DNA of 64,000 nt from Flavobacterium aquiphilum (GCF_027111335.1 NZ_CP114288.1:4712001-4776000), one strand, 5' to 3'. Numbered from the stretch's first letter, positions 27,465-38,846 are shown. Notes: a model not told the origin generated them from the sequence alone. Made by a program: numbers and translations.

Positions 27465-27498
27465 AAAATGCCAGCCTGTCAAAGCTGGCATTTTTTTT
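27465..27498 (+). terminator. Terminator after secG
   Basis: Stem AAAATGCCAGC with GCTGGCATTTT around an 8-nt loop, then a T-run to 27498. It separates the secG group from groES. Confidence 0.85.
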
Positions 27499-27590
27499 AA
27501 GAAAAAATGTCAGTTTTCAGCTCTTGGCATAATTTCTGAATAAGGAAAAACGTCAAATTAATTTAATAACATTTAAAATATCTTAACACT

Positions 27591-27866
27591 ATGGCTTTAA
27601 ACATTAAACCGCTTTCAGATCGAGTACTTATTGAGCCTGTAGCTGCAGAAACTCAAACGGCATCAGGAATTTTTATTCCGGACACAGCAAAAGAAAAACC
27701 ACAAAAAGGAACTGTTGTTGCTGTAGGAAACGGGACAAAAGATCACGAAATGACCGTAAAAATTGGCGATACTGTCCTTTATGGAAAATATGCAGGAACA
27801 GAATTAAAATTAGAAGGAAAAGATTATTTGATTATGCGTGAAGACGACATTTTAGCAATCGTCTAA
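27591..27866 (+). CDS. groES: Co-chaperonin GroES
   Basis: 91 residues, normal length. It starts [20 protein letters not shown]. The mobile loop is [18 protein letters not shown] and the roof segment and end are [16 protein letters not shown]. It caps the GroEL cavity. It is followed 64 bp later by groEL, the usual operon. No CIRCE element was seen upstream. Confidence 0.97.
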   Translation: MALNIKPLSDRVLIEPVAAETQTASGIFIPDTAKEKPQKGTVVAVGNGTKDHEMTVKIGDTVLYGKYAGTELKLEGKDYLIMREDDILAIV

Positions 27867-27918
27867 TTAAAAGTATTAAACCAAAAAAATTAAGTATTAA
27901 AACAATTAGTAAGTTTAA

Positions 27919-29562
<1,644 letters not shown>

Positions 29563-29583
29563 TAAATATTTCAAACAAAAAGT

Positions 29584-29620
29584 AAATCCGTCCCGATAAA
29601 ATCGGGGCGGATTTTTTTTA
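29584..29620 (+). terminator. Terminator of groESL
   Basis: A 14-bp stem (29584-29597 with 29601-29614, one G-T pair) has a 3-nt loop; the right arm is ATCGGGGCGGATTT and is followed by T residues. Confidence 0.85.
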
Positions 29621-29768
29621 TCTATTCCGCAACCAATATTTTAAACACTCTCCTAATTCTCATTCTTTCAAACAAAACATTATGAATATTTTAACCATAT
29701 AAGGATCTTGTTACGATTAAATTTGGCAAACCAATAAACTTATCATAAACAGCCCTTTATATTTAATT

Positions 29769-32165
29769 ATGAAATTAATTATCAAAACCTTCTGTTTACT
29801 TTTCTTCTTTCAATCCTTCTCCCAAACCGTCAGCAATCAAGAAAAAATAAAGAATTACATCGATACTTATTTTAATTATGAAAGGGAAATTATCCACGTC
29901 CAATTCAACAAAAACATATATGCAAATAGTGAAGATCTCGCTTTCAAAGGATATGTCTGGAGCAGAAATACTAACAGTCCAAACAACAATACAGCTAACA
30001 TTCAATTAATAGTTTATAATGAAAAAGAAGAAATCGTTCTGCAGCAATTACTTTTTACAAACAAAGGGACTTTTGCCGGAGGAGTTCATCTGAATGACAA
30101 GTTTAAAACAGGCAAATACTATTTTCATTTCTACACCAATTGGATGAACAACTTCAAAGAAGATGACTCTTTTGTTCAAACAATTGAAATCATTGACAAA
30201 AATGATTCCTATAATTTCAAAACAAATGAACCCAATTGGAAAAGCGCGACAGTAACCATACATCCTGAAAGCGGATCCATCATTAATGATATCAACAACA
30301 CTATTGGCGTTAGCATTAAAGATTGCAACAAAAAAGGGATAGAAACAGATGGAATTATTGTTGATTCCAAATCCAATGAAATTTCCCATTTTCGCACCAA
30401 TAAAATGGGTAACGGCGCTTTTTATCTTATTCCTAAAACTAATGAAACATATACTCTCAAAATCAAATCAGATAAATTAAATATCTTACAAATTCTACCC
30501 AAAGTTCAGGAAACGGGAATTATAATAACTTATAATAATAACTTACCGAACAACAAACTTATAATCGATGCCAAAACCAATGAAAAAGGGTTGGATTTTT
30601 ATCAAAACAAAAAGTTCTCCTTATTGATTCAGCAAGATGGAAAATCTGCCCAGAAAGAATTCTCTTTCGATAATAAGGAAACTGATCAGACTTTGATTTT
30701 GGACAAACAAAATTTATCCGAAGGTGTAAACATCATTCGTTTAATCGATGAAGATTTAAATGAAATTACTGAGAGATTAATTTACATCTATCCAACCAGC
30801 AACCCAATTACAACATTGGAAACAAAAAACACTGTTAATGACAGCATAGCTTTATATGGAAAAACAGGAGTAAACCAAGCCAATTTAAGCATCAGCGTAC
30901 TTCCTGAAAATAACATTTGTACCAATCAAAAAAGATCAATCATTGGAACTTTTCATCTAAATGCTTATTTAGAAAATCCGGAAATAGACAACTATACTTA
31001 TTTTGACCAGGAAAATAAAGCCAAAAAACAGGAAATGGAATTATTGATGCTCAATCAAAATAAAAGCAAATTCCTTTGGGAAAATATTAAAACCAATCCT
31101 CCAAAAACAACAAATCACTTTGACAAAGGAGTAACAATAAGAGGGACAGTTGACAAAATCATGAATGCCGATTCCAAATATACAATGTCACTTTTTTCAT
31201 TAAAAAACAGTGTATTTGAAAAAACAACTATAGACAAAGACAGTCATTTTAAATTTGAAAACTTCTTTGCGCAGGATTCGACTGTTTTTATTTTACAAAT
31301 GATAAATGAAAAAAACGCAACGGTAGCTGCCAAAATTCAGGCAAAAGTTTTCCCAAATCAAAATATGTTTCCGCTACCGATGCAATTTGACAAAACCATT
31401 TGCACAACAGAAAAAAGTCCGGACAATGGCTTTAAATTCAAAAATCCGCCAGGAAACAAAGCCATTAACCTAAATGAAGTGGTCGTTAAAAACAACGCGA
31501 AAAAAGCGCTCAAACATCAAAAAGACATGAGTTCTTTTGCCACTGCTTATAAAATTGACGAAGGAAGTTTTGAAAGAGTTTTGGATTTTATTGGTCGGAA
31601 TGGTTACCGAACAGGCATGGATCCACAAACTGGGGAAGTCTTCATCAGAAGCAACAGAAATTCATATTTAGGCGATTCATCCGCTCCTCCAACTGTGTAT
31701 ATAGATAACATGGAAGTATTTGATTTAAACTTTTTATTCAACCTTTCCCTATCCGAAGTTGATGAAATTTACATCGATCAATCCGGATCTTCGGATGTCA
31801 CAAGCCGTGGTCATGGAACGATAAAAATCTTCCTGAAAGACGTCAATTCAATGAATAAATACATCACTGTTAAATACACAACAATGATAGTAACGAATGG
31901 CTTTACACCAAATATAAAATATCATAATTCATTATTTGAAACCCCAGAAGAATTTAACTATTTTGGGACCTTGGATTGGTCTCCAAACATTGCAACCAAA
32001 GACAATTCAAGTTTCGAAATTAAGCTTCCAAAAGGGAACCAAAAAGAATTTCAAGTTTACCTGGAAGGCTTTTCAGATGATGGACAATTGGTGTCAGAAA
32101 TTAGAAAAGTCTCCTTATCGAATAATACTTCTGATACAGCTAACAATATAAAACCTGGTCAATAG
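29769..32165 (+). CDS. Secreted MG2-like protein with a TonB plug-like C-terminal segment
   Basis: 798 residues. The signal peptide ends FFFQSFSQ. The N-terminal part resembles the MG2/macroglobulin fold (FNKNIYANSEDLAFKGYVWS, then GKYYFHFYTNWM). Near residues 570-700 there is a plug-like stretch (NLNEVVVKNN, APPTVYIDNMEVFDLNFLF, VDEIYIDQSG) but no barrel. A shorter relative is encoded at 49106-50866. A TAAATTTG box at 29718-29725 precedes the gene without a clear TTG partner. A periplasmic role is likely; function is unknown. Confidence 0.75.
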   Translation: MKLIIKTFCLLFFFQSFSQTVSNQEKIKNYIDTYFNYEREIIHVQFNKNIYANSEDLAFKGYVWSRNTNSPNNNTANIQLIVYNEKEEIVLQQLLFTNKGTFAGGVHLNDKFKTGKYYFHFYTNWMNNFKEDDSFVQTIEIIDKNDSYNFKTNEPNWKSATVTIHPESGSIINDINNTIGVSIKDCNKKGIETDGIIVDSKSNEISHFRTNKMGNGAFYLIPKTNETYTLKIKSDKLNILQILPKVQETGIIITYNNNLPNNKLIIDAKTNEKGLDFYQNKKFSLLIQQDGKSAQKEFSFDNKETDQTLILDKQNLSEGVNIIRLIDEDLNEITERLIYIYPTSNPITTLETKNTVNDSIALYGKTGVNQANLSISVLPENNICTNQKRSIIGTFHLNAYLENPEIDNYTYFDQENKAKKQEMELLMLNQNKSKFLWENIKTNPPKTTNHFDKGVTIRGTVDKIMNADSKYTMSLFSLKNSVFEKTTIDKDSHFKFENFFAQDSTVFILQMINEKNATVAAKIQAKVFPNQNMFPLPMQFDKTICTTEKSPDNGFKFKNPPGNKAINLNEVVVKNNAKKALKHQKDMSSFATAYKIDEGSFERVLDFIGRNGYRTGMDPQTGEVFIRSNRNSYLGDSSAPPTVYIDNMEVFDLNFLFNLSLSEVDEIYIDQSGSSDVTSRGHGTIKIFLKDVNSMNKYITVKYTTMIVTNGFTPNIKYHNSLFETPEEFNYFGTLDWSPNIATKDNSSFEIKLPKGNQKEFQVYLEGFSDDGQLVSEIRKVSLSNNTSDTANNIKPGQ

Positions 32166-32179
32166 AAATTGCTCTCATA

Positions 32180-32219
32180 AAAAAAAACGCCTTGCTCTAC
32201 TGGACAAGGCGGTTCTTTT
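32180..32219. terminator. Bidirectional terminator between the MG2-like and DedA genes
   Basis: Stem CGCCTTG (32188-32194) and CAAGGCG (32205-32211). An A-run on the left gives a nine-U tail for the minus transcript, and a T-rich stretch follows on the plus strand. Confidence 0.75.
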
Positions 32220-32231
32220 ATCTTTTATAAA

Positions 32232-32909
32232 TTAATGGTGTACTACTCTTTTCTTAATTAACTTCAAGAAAACGGGTAAAGTAGAAACCAATATAATTCC
32301 GATGACGATTTTCTCAATATGCAATTTCAAATCGACTCCCATTTCCAAGAACATTCCGTAAAGATAATGTCCAGAGAAAATCAAAACGAAAGACCATAAA
32401 ACCGAACTTATTACATTAAAAAACATAAACTTCTTTTTGTCCATCGAGCCTATTCCTGCAACAATTGGAGCAAACGTTCTTACTATGGGCAAAAATCTTG
32501 CATAGATAATAGCCTTCCCTCCATGTTTTTCAAAGAAATCTTTGGATTGAAGCAAATATTTTTTCTTGAACAAAAACGTATCTTCCCTATTGTATAAATA
32601 ATATCCGCTTTTGGCCCCAAACCAGTAACCGACCATATTTCCGAAAACGCCCGAAAGCGCTACGAGCGAAGAAAGCACCACAAGATTTATAAAATCACTT
32701 GGAATATTAACAATATTCTGAACTAAATCACGACTATAAATTCCGGCAAGAAAAAGCAAACTGTCTCCTGGAAGAAAGAAACCGGCAAAAAGTCCCGTTT
32801 CGGCAAAGACAATAAATAGAACTATATACAAACCTAGTTGAATGCCACCAATTGTAAAAGTTATATAAAATTCAGGATTTACTAATTGGGTCCATTCAAA
32901 ATTATTCAT
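32232..32909 (-). CDS. DedA-family (VTT/SNARE-associated) membrane protein
   Basis: 225 residues with several hydrophobic helices. The DedA signatures are visible: FAETGLFAGFFLPGDSLLF near the N-terminus, then GNMVGYWFGAKSGYYL, and FLPIVRTFAPIVAGIGSMDK with the conserved Arg/Pro. Members move undecaprenyl phosphate or phospholipids across the inner membrane and support envelope integrity. It stands alone, with terminators on both sides. Confidence 0.92.
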   Translation of the reverse strand: MNNFEWTQLVNPEFYITFTIGGIQLGLYIVLFIVFAETGLFAGFFLPGDSLLFLAGIYSRDLVQNIVNIPSDFINLVVLSSLVALSGVFGNMVGYWFGAKSGYYLYNREDTFLFKKKYLLQSKDFFEKHGGKAIIYARFLPIVRTFAPIVAGIGSMDKKKFMFFNVISSVLWSFVLIFSGHYLYGMFLEMGVDLKLHIEKIVIGIILVSTLPVFLKLIKKRVVHH

Positions 32910-33005
32910 AAATTTCTTTGTTAAATTTCGCTGTGAAAATAAGGATAATTTAGGTGAACCGCAATTTATTATTTCATTTTAAAGTTTAATTAACGATTTC
33001 GAAAA

Positions 33006-33040
33006 AAAAGCATCAAAATGGCAACCATTTTGATGCTTTT
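33006..33040 (-). terminator. Terminator of the metal-receptor locus
   Basis: A perfect 16-bp stem (33006-33021 with 33025-33040, right arm CCATTTTGATGCTTTT) has a 3-nt loop. It is followed on the minus strand by a T-run (33009 down to 33002). It lies about 70 bp past the HMA gene stop. Confidence 0.85.
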
Positions 33041-33108
33041 AGAATTATCGAAAGCTAAAAACCACGCAACTCCGAGACTTCCAAGTTGCAAAACTAATAG
33101 CGTAATCC

Positions 33109-33492
33109 CTAATTAAGTCTTTCATATTGACAACAAGAATGAAGATTATCATAATCTTGTTGCGTTGATTTTACAGAATCAGTATCATGTCCAACTTTGG
33201 CAACTGCTTTTTTTACGTCCATCAAAGAACATTTTTCTTCATTGATTATTAAACTCAATTGATGTGTTGCCACATCCCAGGAAGCCGATTTTACTCCAGC
33301 CACCGAAAAGGCCGCTTTTTGAATTCGTTTTTGGCATTGCTCGCAATTCCCATTTACTTCGGTTGTGTATTTGGCATTTTTGTTTTTCTTTTCCTGAGCT
33401 TGAATCGAGAAAGCGAAGACAGTCATTACCAGAACTAAAAGTACATTCTTCACGATAACACTACAACTATTTAATTTTCTATTTGTTTTCAT
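33109..33492 (-). CDS. Exported heavy-metal-associated (HMA) domain protein
   Basis: 127 residues. A long basic N-region and hydrophobic segment end FAFSIQAQ, so it is exported. The HMA domain has the metal site NGNCEQCQKRIQKAA (CxxC form) and the partner strand VKSASWDVATHQLSL. The C-terminus carries a further HSCCQYER. It is probably a periplasmic copper or other soft-metal carrier. Last gene of a set with the TonB receptor 71 bp upstream. Confidence 0.85.
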   Translation of the reverse strand: MKTNRKLNSCSVIVKNVLLVLVMTVFAFSIQAQEKKNKNAKYTTEVNGNCEQCQKRIQKAAFSVAGVKSASWDVATHQLSLIINEEKCSLMDVKKAVAKVGHDTDSVKSTQQDYDNLHSCCQYERLN

Positions 33493-33563
33493 TTTTATTG
33501 ATATTAAAATTTAATATTATTTTTTATTTAAATCTAATTTTTGACATTGACATTGATATTGTC

Positions 33564-35576
33564 TTATTTTATTTTAAATCGCAAACCGGCATAATACATT
33601 TGACCAAATACCGGCGCATAAACAATACTTGCATCAAAATAAGGGCCAAAAGGATTTTGCGAATCAACTATTGCAGGATTTTGAGTGTAATTACCAATAT
33701 TCTCCCCTCCTACATACACTTCAAAATTAGGAGAAAACACTCGGGTAATTTGCGCATTTATCAAAGAATAAGCAGGCGAATGTTCCGGAAGCTGATAAAC
33801 AACAGGATTTGAAGCCGTATAAGGTAATTGCTGCTCCCCGATCCAATTGTAGGTAAAATCAAATTTCCATTGTTGTCCTTTATCATGAGCCTGAGTTTCG
33901 TAACCTAAGTTTCCAAAGAAACGGTGAGCCGCCTGCAATGGTCTTTGGTATTTGCCCGACAAATAATCGGTTTTAATATCATAATATTTGTATGCCGAAC
34001 GCAACTCCAAACGTTTAGCCAACTCATAATTAAATTCCAATTGGAAACTATTAGCATACGAAACGCCGTCTAAATTATGAAAAACCACTTGTTGCGGACT
34101 TTGCATGATATCGACTACAACTTGGTTTTGAAAATCAGTTCTGTAGAAATCGGCAGTAATATCACCATTTCGATTAAACAATTTGAAACCCTGCATAAAA
34201 CTCAATCCGTAGTTCCAGGCAATTTCGGGATCCAATCCGTATAATTTACCTCCGGCATTTATGATATCAAAAGTTCTGGAGCTAGCAAACAAATTTTGAT
34301 TTTCTGCAAAAATATTAGCTGAACGTTTACCTCTCCCAGCAGAAACTCTTAACACTCCTTTCTCCCAAGGATTGTATTTTACATGCACTCTTGGACTTGC
34401 AAAAACGCCCAAACGATTTCCATAATCAACACGACCACCTAGAATAAAGCTAAAATTATCCTGATTATCATAAGTATATTCAAAGAACGCTCCAACAGTA
34501 TTGTCAATTCGGCTAAAATCTTTCAGGTTATAAAACTCACTATAACTGTCATAAGTAAAGTTCAAACCTGTAGCAAATTTGTTCTTTTCATTATTGATAA
34601 TTGAATTAAAAATCAAATTCGAATAAAAGCTATTCTGCTTGATATTATAACCATTCAACCCAAAATAAGAATCTTGCTTGTAACTGGAAAATGCATTTTG
34701 AAAACCAAAACTTTGAAAAGGCATATCTTTAAAAACATAGCCTATTTTGGTAGAAACATCAATCTTTTTGGTATCAATTTCAGAACCCCAGGAATTGGTT
34801 GTCCCTTTATCGGTATCCGGATTAAAATTGGTTTGCCCAGTTTGCTTGGTATCATCCATATACTGTAAATTGATGAAGCTAACCCAACCTGTTTCTGGAT
34901 TGTAATATTGGTAACGATTAAGGAAACTATATTGTTTTTGTAAAGGATTATCAAGAAATCCATCATGATTCTTATCCATTTTGGAATTTCTCATATTTCC
35001 GTGAAGCAATAAACCGGTAGCCCAATGATCCGAAAGTTTTTGATTGATATTGGCGTTTATTTCAAAACGGGAATCGGTTGAACCATAAAGATTCAATAAA
35101 AACGGAACTTCCGACATTGGCTTTATCAATTCGGTGTTGATTTGACCCGAAACACTTTCGAAGCCATTGACTACACTCCCAGCCCCTTTTGAAATTTGAA
35201 TACTTTCTACCCAAGGCCCTGGGGTAAAAGAAAGTCCGTAAACCTGAGAAGCTCCACGAACAGAAGGAATATTTTCCTGTGTCATCATCAAATACGGACT
35301 GGTAAGCCCCAACATTTTTATTTGTTTGGTTCCTGTCAACGCATCCGAAAAATTGACATCAATGGAAGGATTGGTTTCAAAACTTTCAGCAAGGTTACAA
35401 CAAGCCGCTTTGAGTAATTCTTTTTTGGTAACCAATGTTGTATTTCCGGTAACAGTGTATGTTTTTTGAAGGCTCTTGCGTTTAGTCTGCACTTTTATTT
35501 CTTTCAAATTTTCTTGTGAATAAGAATTAAAGGCAGCAAACAAGAGCAATAAGACTATTGCAATTTTTGTTTTCAT
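33564..35576 (-). CDS. TonB-dependent receptor, probably for metal uptake
   Basis: 670 residues. After the signal peptide (FNSYSQ) it goes directly into the plug (VTKKELLKAACCNLAESFE, IKMLGLTSPYLMMTQENIP, IQISKGAGSVVNGFESVSGQ) without a carboxypeptidase-like N-terminal domain. The rest is a beta barrel ending VFGQMYYAGLRFKIK. The AACCNLAESF plug motif and the flanking HMA and HYC proteins point to copper or a related metal. Substrate assignment is inference from neighbours. Confidence 0.88.
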   Translation of the reverse strand: MKTKIAIVLLLLFAAFNSYSQENLKEIKVQTKRKSLQKTYTVTGNTTLVTKKELLKAACCNLAESFETNPSIDVNFSDALTGTKQIKMLGLTSPYLMMTQENIPSVRGASQVYGLSFTPGPWVESIQISKGAGSVVNGFESVSGQINTELIKPMSEVPFLLNLYGSTDSRFEINANINQKLSDHWATGLLLHGNMRNSKMDKNHDGFLDNPLQKQYSFLNRYQYYNPETGWVSFINLQYMDDTKQTGQTNFNPDTDKGTTNSWGSEIDTKKIDVSTKIGYVFKDMPFQSFGFQNAFSSYKQDSYFGLNGYNIKQNSFYSNLIFNSIINNEKNKFATGLNFTYDSYSEFYNLKDFSRIDNTVGAFFEYTYDNQDNFSFILGGRVDYGNRLGVFASPRVHVKYNPWEKGVLRVSAGRGKRSANIFAENQNLFASSRTFDIINAGGKLYGLDPEIAWNYGLSFMQGFKLFNRNGDITADFYRTDFQNQVVVDIMQSPQQVVFHNLDGVSYANSFQLEFNYELAKRLELRSAYKYYDIKTDYLSGKYQRPLQAAHRFFGNLGYETQAHDKGQQWKFDFTYNWIGEQQLPYTASNPVVYQLPEHSPAYSLINAQITRVFSPNFEVYVGGENIGNYTQNPAIVDSQNPFGPYFDASIVYAPVFGQMYYAGLRFKIK

Positions 35577-35636
35577 GATTTAATTATAATGATTAATACT
35601 GTCAAACCCAAAAAAGGATTCAACTCCAATTAAACA

Positions 35637-36050
35637 TTATAATTTATCGTAAAGAAGGTATTGGCTATACAGCTTATAAAGTGGCGGCGCATTGGCATCG
35701 CAATAATAAGCTAGAGGTTCATTGTTTTTAAAATTAGAAACTTCTTCAAAAACAACAGACTGAAATTCAGGAACCAAACAAACATAATCAAACTGAAAAG
35801 AAAATGATTTTACAATTCCATTGTCCGTTTTTTTCTGAAAGACTATTTTTTTGTCCTTGCAACAGCTGTCTTTTTTGGTGGTTACTTTTTTTTCGCAACA
35901 ACCTTTTTCACTTTGCAATGATGGTAAAGTCGAATTTAAGGAAACAGAAGAAACTTCTCCCCCGCAATAATGCACATTAAAAGCCAGACCTACATTGGAA
36001 ACCAATAATAGAACAGCCAAAAATATACTTATATGTTTCTTAAAATTCAT
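35637..36050 (-). CDS. Small exported Cys-rich HYC-type protein next to a metal TonB receptor
   Basis: 137 residues with a signal peptide (SNVGLAFNVHYCGG). HYCGG follows the cleavage site, then CC pairs (EKGCCEKK, DSCCKDKK), a charged central part, and NEPLAYYCDANAPPLYKLY. Such proteins commonly precede TonB receptors and HMA proteins in Bacteroidota, and the clustered Cys/His suggest soft-metal binding. First gene of the three-gene minus-strand set. No clean promoter consensus is seen upstream. Confidence 0.75.
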   Translation of the reverse strand: MNFKKHISIFLAVLLLVSNVGLAFNVHYCGGEVSSVSLNSTLPSLQSEKGCCEKKVTTKKDSCCKDKKIVFQKKTDNGIVKSFSFQFDYVCLVPEFQSVVFEEVSNFKNNEPLAYYCDANAPPLYKLYSQYLLYDKL

Positions 36051-36118
36051 TTTGCGAAATTACTATTTCTACAAACTCAGGAAATAAATTTTTTGTTAAT
36101 TTTTCAAAAAAAATAGAT

Positions 36119-37474
36119 CTACAGTTCAAATTCTTGTCCCATCACAGGAACGACGCAATCAAAACCATATTTCTCCTGAATTTTTTTTCTAAGTTCATCG
36201 GCAGGTTCACTTTCACCGTGTACCAAAAAGATTTTTTTAGGCTTTTCTTCCAAATCTGAAAGCCAATTGATTAAATCCTTTTGATCTCCATGCGCCGATA
36301 AAGTTTCAATTTCAACAATTTTGGCTTTAACATCATAATATTTCCCGTGTATCTTTATATCAGTTGCTCCTTCCAGTAGTTTTCTGCCTCGTGTCCCCTC
36401 ACCCTGATATCCAATAATGACAACCGTAGTTTCAGGCAATCCTATGTATCGCTCCAAATAACTTAAAACCCTTCCTCCTGAAATCATACCACTTGCCGCG
36501 ATTACTACTTTTGGCTGCTTATTATAAATGGCTTCTATCGTTTCTTTATAATCCGAAATCATAGTAAACATTTTACACATTGCACTGAATTCTTCCGGAG
36601 GCAAACGATGCCATTTTCTATTATTAACAAAAAGCTCCAACATACTAATTCCCATTGGCGTATCAACGATATAAGGAATATTTGGAATTCTTTTTTCTTC
36701 TTTCAATTGCCAAAGTAAGTACATCACACTTTGAGCGCGTTCAACAGCAAAACTCGGTATTATTGCTGTTCCCCCATTTCGAATTGTGTCGTTAATGTAT
36801 ATTTCCAAGTCTTCTTTAGGATCTGTAACCGGATGGAGCTTGTTTCCATAAGTGCTTTCCATAAAAATATAATCACCTCTTTTAGGTTTCGTTGGCGGAA
36901 ACATAAGCACATCGTTATCCCTTCCAATATCACCCGAGAAGACAAGGATTTTATTTTCAAGTCTGAGTTCAATACTGCAAGCACCAAGAATATGTCCTGC
37001 ATTGGTAAAAATAGCCTCAATTTCGGCATCCAAAGCAATACTTTTATCAGGACTAATTACTTTAAAATGTGGAAAAACTTTTTCAGCTTGCTCAACTGTA
37101 TACAAAGGTTCTGCAATTTCATGTTTAGAATATTTCCCTTCGTTGGCCATCTTGGCATCTTCTTCCTGAATCTTGGCACTATCCAAAAGAATCAATTTAC
37201 TTACTGAAGCTGTTGGAGCGGTGCAATATATTTTTCCAGAAAACCCCTGATTGACTAATCTTGGCAACCACCCGCAATGATCCAAATGACCATGGGTCAA
37301 CAAAACCATATCAATAGTTGAAGGCAAAATTGGTAAAGGTTCCCAGTTAAGCTCCCGTAATTCTTTTAATCCTTGAAATTGCCCACAGTCAATCAAAATT
37401 CGAAGGCCATTACTTTCTACTAAAGTTTTGGAGCCCGTAACCGTCCCCACTCCGCCAATGCATGTAATTTTCAT
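36119..37474 (-). CDS. MBL-fold beta-CASP RNA-processing exonuclease family protein
   Basis: 451 residues. The metallo-beta-lactamase motifs are LLTHGHLDHCGWLP, then NAGHILGACSIEL and FSGDIGRDND. The beta-CASP part has IIPSFAVERAQSVMYLLWQL and VVIAASGMISGGRVLSY. The C-terminal His motif is LSAHGDQKDLINWL. The domain order matches the YSH1/CPSF-like group, Zn-dependent RNases. It lies 30 bp after an ATP-cone/nuclease gene on the same strand. Confidence 0.92.
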   Translation of the reverse strand: MKITCIGGVGTVTGSKTLVESNGLRILIDCGQFQGLKELRELNWEPLPILPSTIDMVLLTHGHLDHCGWLPRLVNQGFSGKIYCTAPTASVSKLILLDSAKIQEEDAKMANEGKYSKHEIAEPLYTVEQAEKVFPHFKVISPDKSIALDAEIEAIFTNAGHILGACSIELRLENKILVFSGDIGRDNDVLMFPPTKPKRGDYIFMESTYGNKLHPVTDPKEDLEIYINDTIRNGGTAIIPSFAVERAQSVMYLLWQLKEEKRIPNIPYIVDTPMGISMLELFVNNRKWHRLPPEEFSAMCKMFTMISDYKETIEAIYNKQPKVVIAASGMISGGRVLSYLERYIGLPETTVVIIGYQGEGTRGRKLLEGATDIKIHGKYYDVKAKIVEIETLSAHGDQKDLINWLSDLEEKPKKIFLVHGESEPADELRKKIQEKYGFDCVVPVMGQEFEL

Positions 37475-37504
37475 TATAATTCATTTTAAATTAACTATGA
37501 CCTT

Positions 37505-38341
37505 TTAAATTTTCATAACCCTGCACAGTTCTGATGCCTCTCTAAGGACATTTCTTATTCTGCCTTGACTTAGACCTATTTTTTCCAAATCATCTCTATT
37601 ATTGACAATTTCCAAGACCAATATTATATCCAAAATCAACAATTTTTCTTTTTCGGAAAGAGTCAATGTAGTCATACATGTTATAGGGTACATTTTATGG
37701 TTATCTATCCTATTTTTTAAATTATTGCCTTTGGGGTAATCCCAACACATCAAGTTAAGGTTAGAACATTTGGCAAAATCAACTGCATCGGCAGTAAAAC
37801 GGTTATTCGTAACTATCCAACATTTTGAAATAATATCATTTTTTGAAAATATTTCATGCTTCTTATCTTTCAGATCATTGAATCGGGACAAAATGTACAT
37901 TGGCACTTTTACATCAGTAGTCGCGTCTCTCCCAGCATGAAATTTACACTCTACCATCGTTATGACATCATTGTTTTTAAACAAGATATCAATCTCATGC
38001 GAAACACAATTCCCCCACAGAATCGTATTAACTTTCGTTTCATAATGTTCGGCTGCAAAAAGTCGGGCGATAAATTTTTCAAAAAAAAACCCGGCTGGAC
38101 CTAATAATCGAATCGCTTCTCTTAAATTATACCGAGCGGCATTAGAATTGGAAGTTTTTTTAAGAAGTGCAAAAGCCATTTTATAAATATGCTTGGTGGA
38201 AATACCTTCGTAGACTTCTTTCTCAATCTGTTGCAAAACATCTTCAACCACTTCAATAGGAGCACCTGATTTTAGTAAAGATTGTTTTAATTTTGAGCGA
38301 TTAAAATTAACAATAGCCCCAGAATGTTTTACAATTTTCAT
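37505..38341 (-). CDS. ATP-cone domain fused to an Mrr-like PD-(D/E)XK nuclease
   Basis: About 278 residues. The start is MKIVKHSGAIVNFNRSKLKQ (a second possible ATG lies three codons earlier, 38350). The first ~85 residues look like an ATP-cone, as in ribonucleotide reductases and NrdR. Residues ~88-215 have the nuclease core: FEKFIARLF, HEIDILF with the Asp, VECKFHAG with Glu-x-Lys, and a later IVTNNRFTADAVDFAK. The C-terminus is helical. The family occurs in Bacteroidota without a defined role. It is co-directional with xrtF upstream and the beta-CASP RNase downstream. Confidence 0.8.
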   Translation of the reverse strand: MKIVKHSGAIVNFNRSKLKQSLLKSGAPIEVVEDVLQQIEKEVYEGISTKHIYKMAFALLKKTSNSNAARYNLREAIRLLGPAGFFFEKFIARLFAAEHYETKVNTILWGNCVSHEIDILFKNNDVITMVECKFHAGRDATTDVKVPMYILSRFNDLKDKKHEIFSKNDIISKCWIVTNNRFTADAVDFAKCSNLNLMCWDYPKGNNLKNRIDNHKMYPITCMTTLTLSEKEKLLILDIILVLEIVNNRDDLEKIGLSQGRIRNVLREASELCRVMKI

Positions 38342-38402
38342 CTTTAACAAAATTTGACAATTCGTAAATTCAAAACTTTCTTAAAGATAAGAAAAAGATA
38401 CG

Positions 38403-38846
38403 TCAATTCTTAATTTTTTGATAATAAAAAGCAGGAATAAAAAGAATTAGAAACAAAGGCTGTATCAAAAAGCGACGCACATAAAACAACAATAAGTTTT
38501 CCTGATTCTTAAAAAAATGAAGTACACAAAAGAAAGCCACAATTAACACAACAAACAAAATAACATACAAAAAAGAGACAAACGTAATCATCTCCTTATC
38601 CCTGAATAAAAAATAAAGAATCGCTAAAGAAAGTACCGTATTCAATAAAAAGCGAAGAAACAAGCCGAAAAACAATTGCAAGCCATCAAACTCAGGCAAA
38701 GGAAGTTTTACATAATCGCCTTCAAAATAAATAAGGAAAGGATCGTAAAACAATTGCTTTTCGAACATTCGGACAAGAGCCAAAAATACCACAAGCACCG
38801 TTACAACAAAAACCGTAGTTTTATTTTGAAGCATTTTTTTTAACAT
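38403..38846 (-). CDS. Exosortase F system-associated membrane protein
   Basis: 147 residues with about four hydrophobic segments (FVVTVLVVFLALVRMF, FLLNTVLSLAILYFLF, VSFLYVILFVVLIVAFF, PLFLILFIPAFYY). It overlaps the end of xrtF by 26 bp, which is the known flavobacterial arrangement. Its role is unknown beyond co-occurrence with XrtF. The start could also be the Met four codons later. Confidence 0.85.
   Translation of the reverse strand: MLKKMLQNKTTVFVVTVLVVFLALVRMFEKQLFYDPFLIYFEGDYVKLPLPEFDGLQLFFGLFLRFLLNTVLSLAILYFLFRDKEMITFVSFLYVILFVVLIVAFFCVLHFFKNQENLLLFYVRRFLIQPLFLILFIPAFYYQKIKN

Noticed and set aside
27522..27537. TTGGCATAATTTCTG upstream of groES as a sigma-54 (-24/-12) promoter
   Set aside because: The GG is present, but the GC expected at -12 is GA, so the match is too poor even though a sigma-54 activator is encoded nearby.
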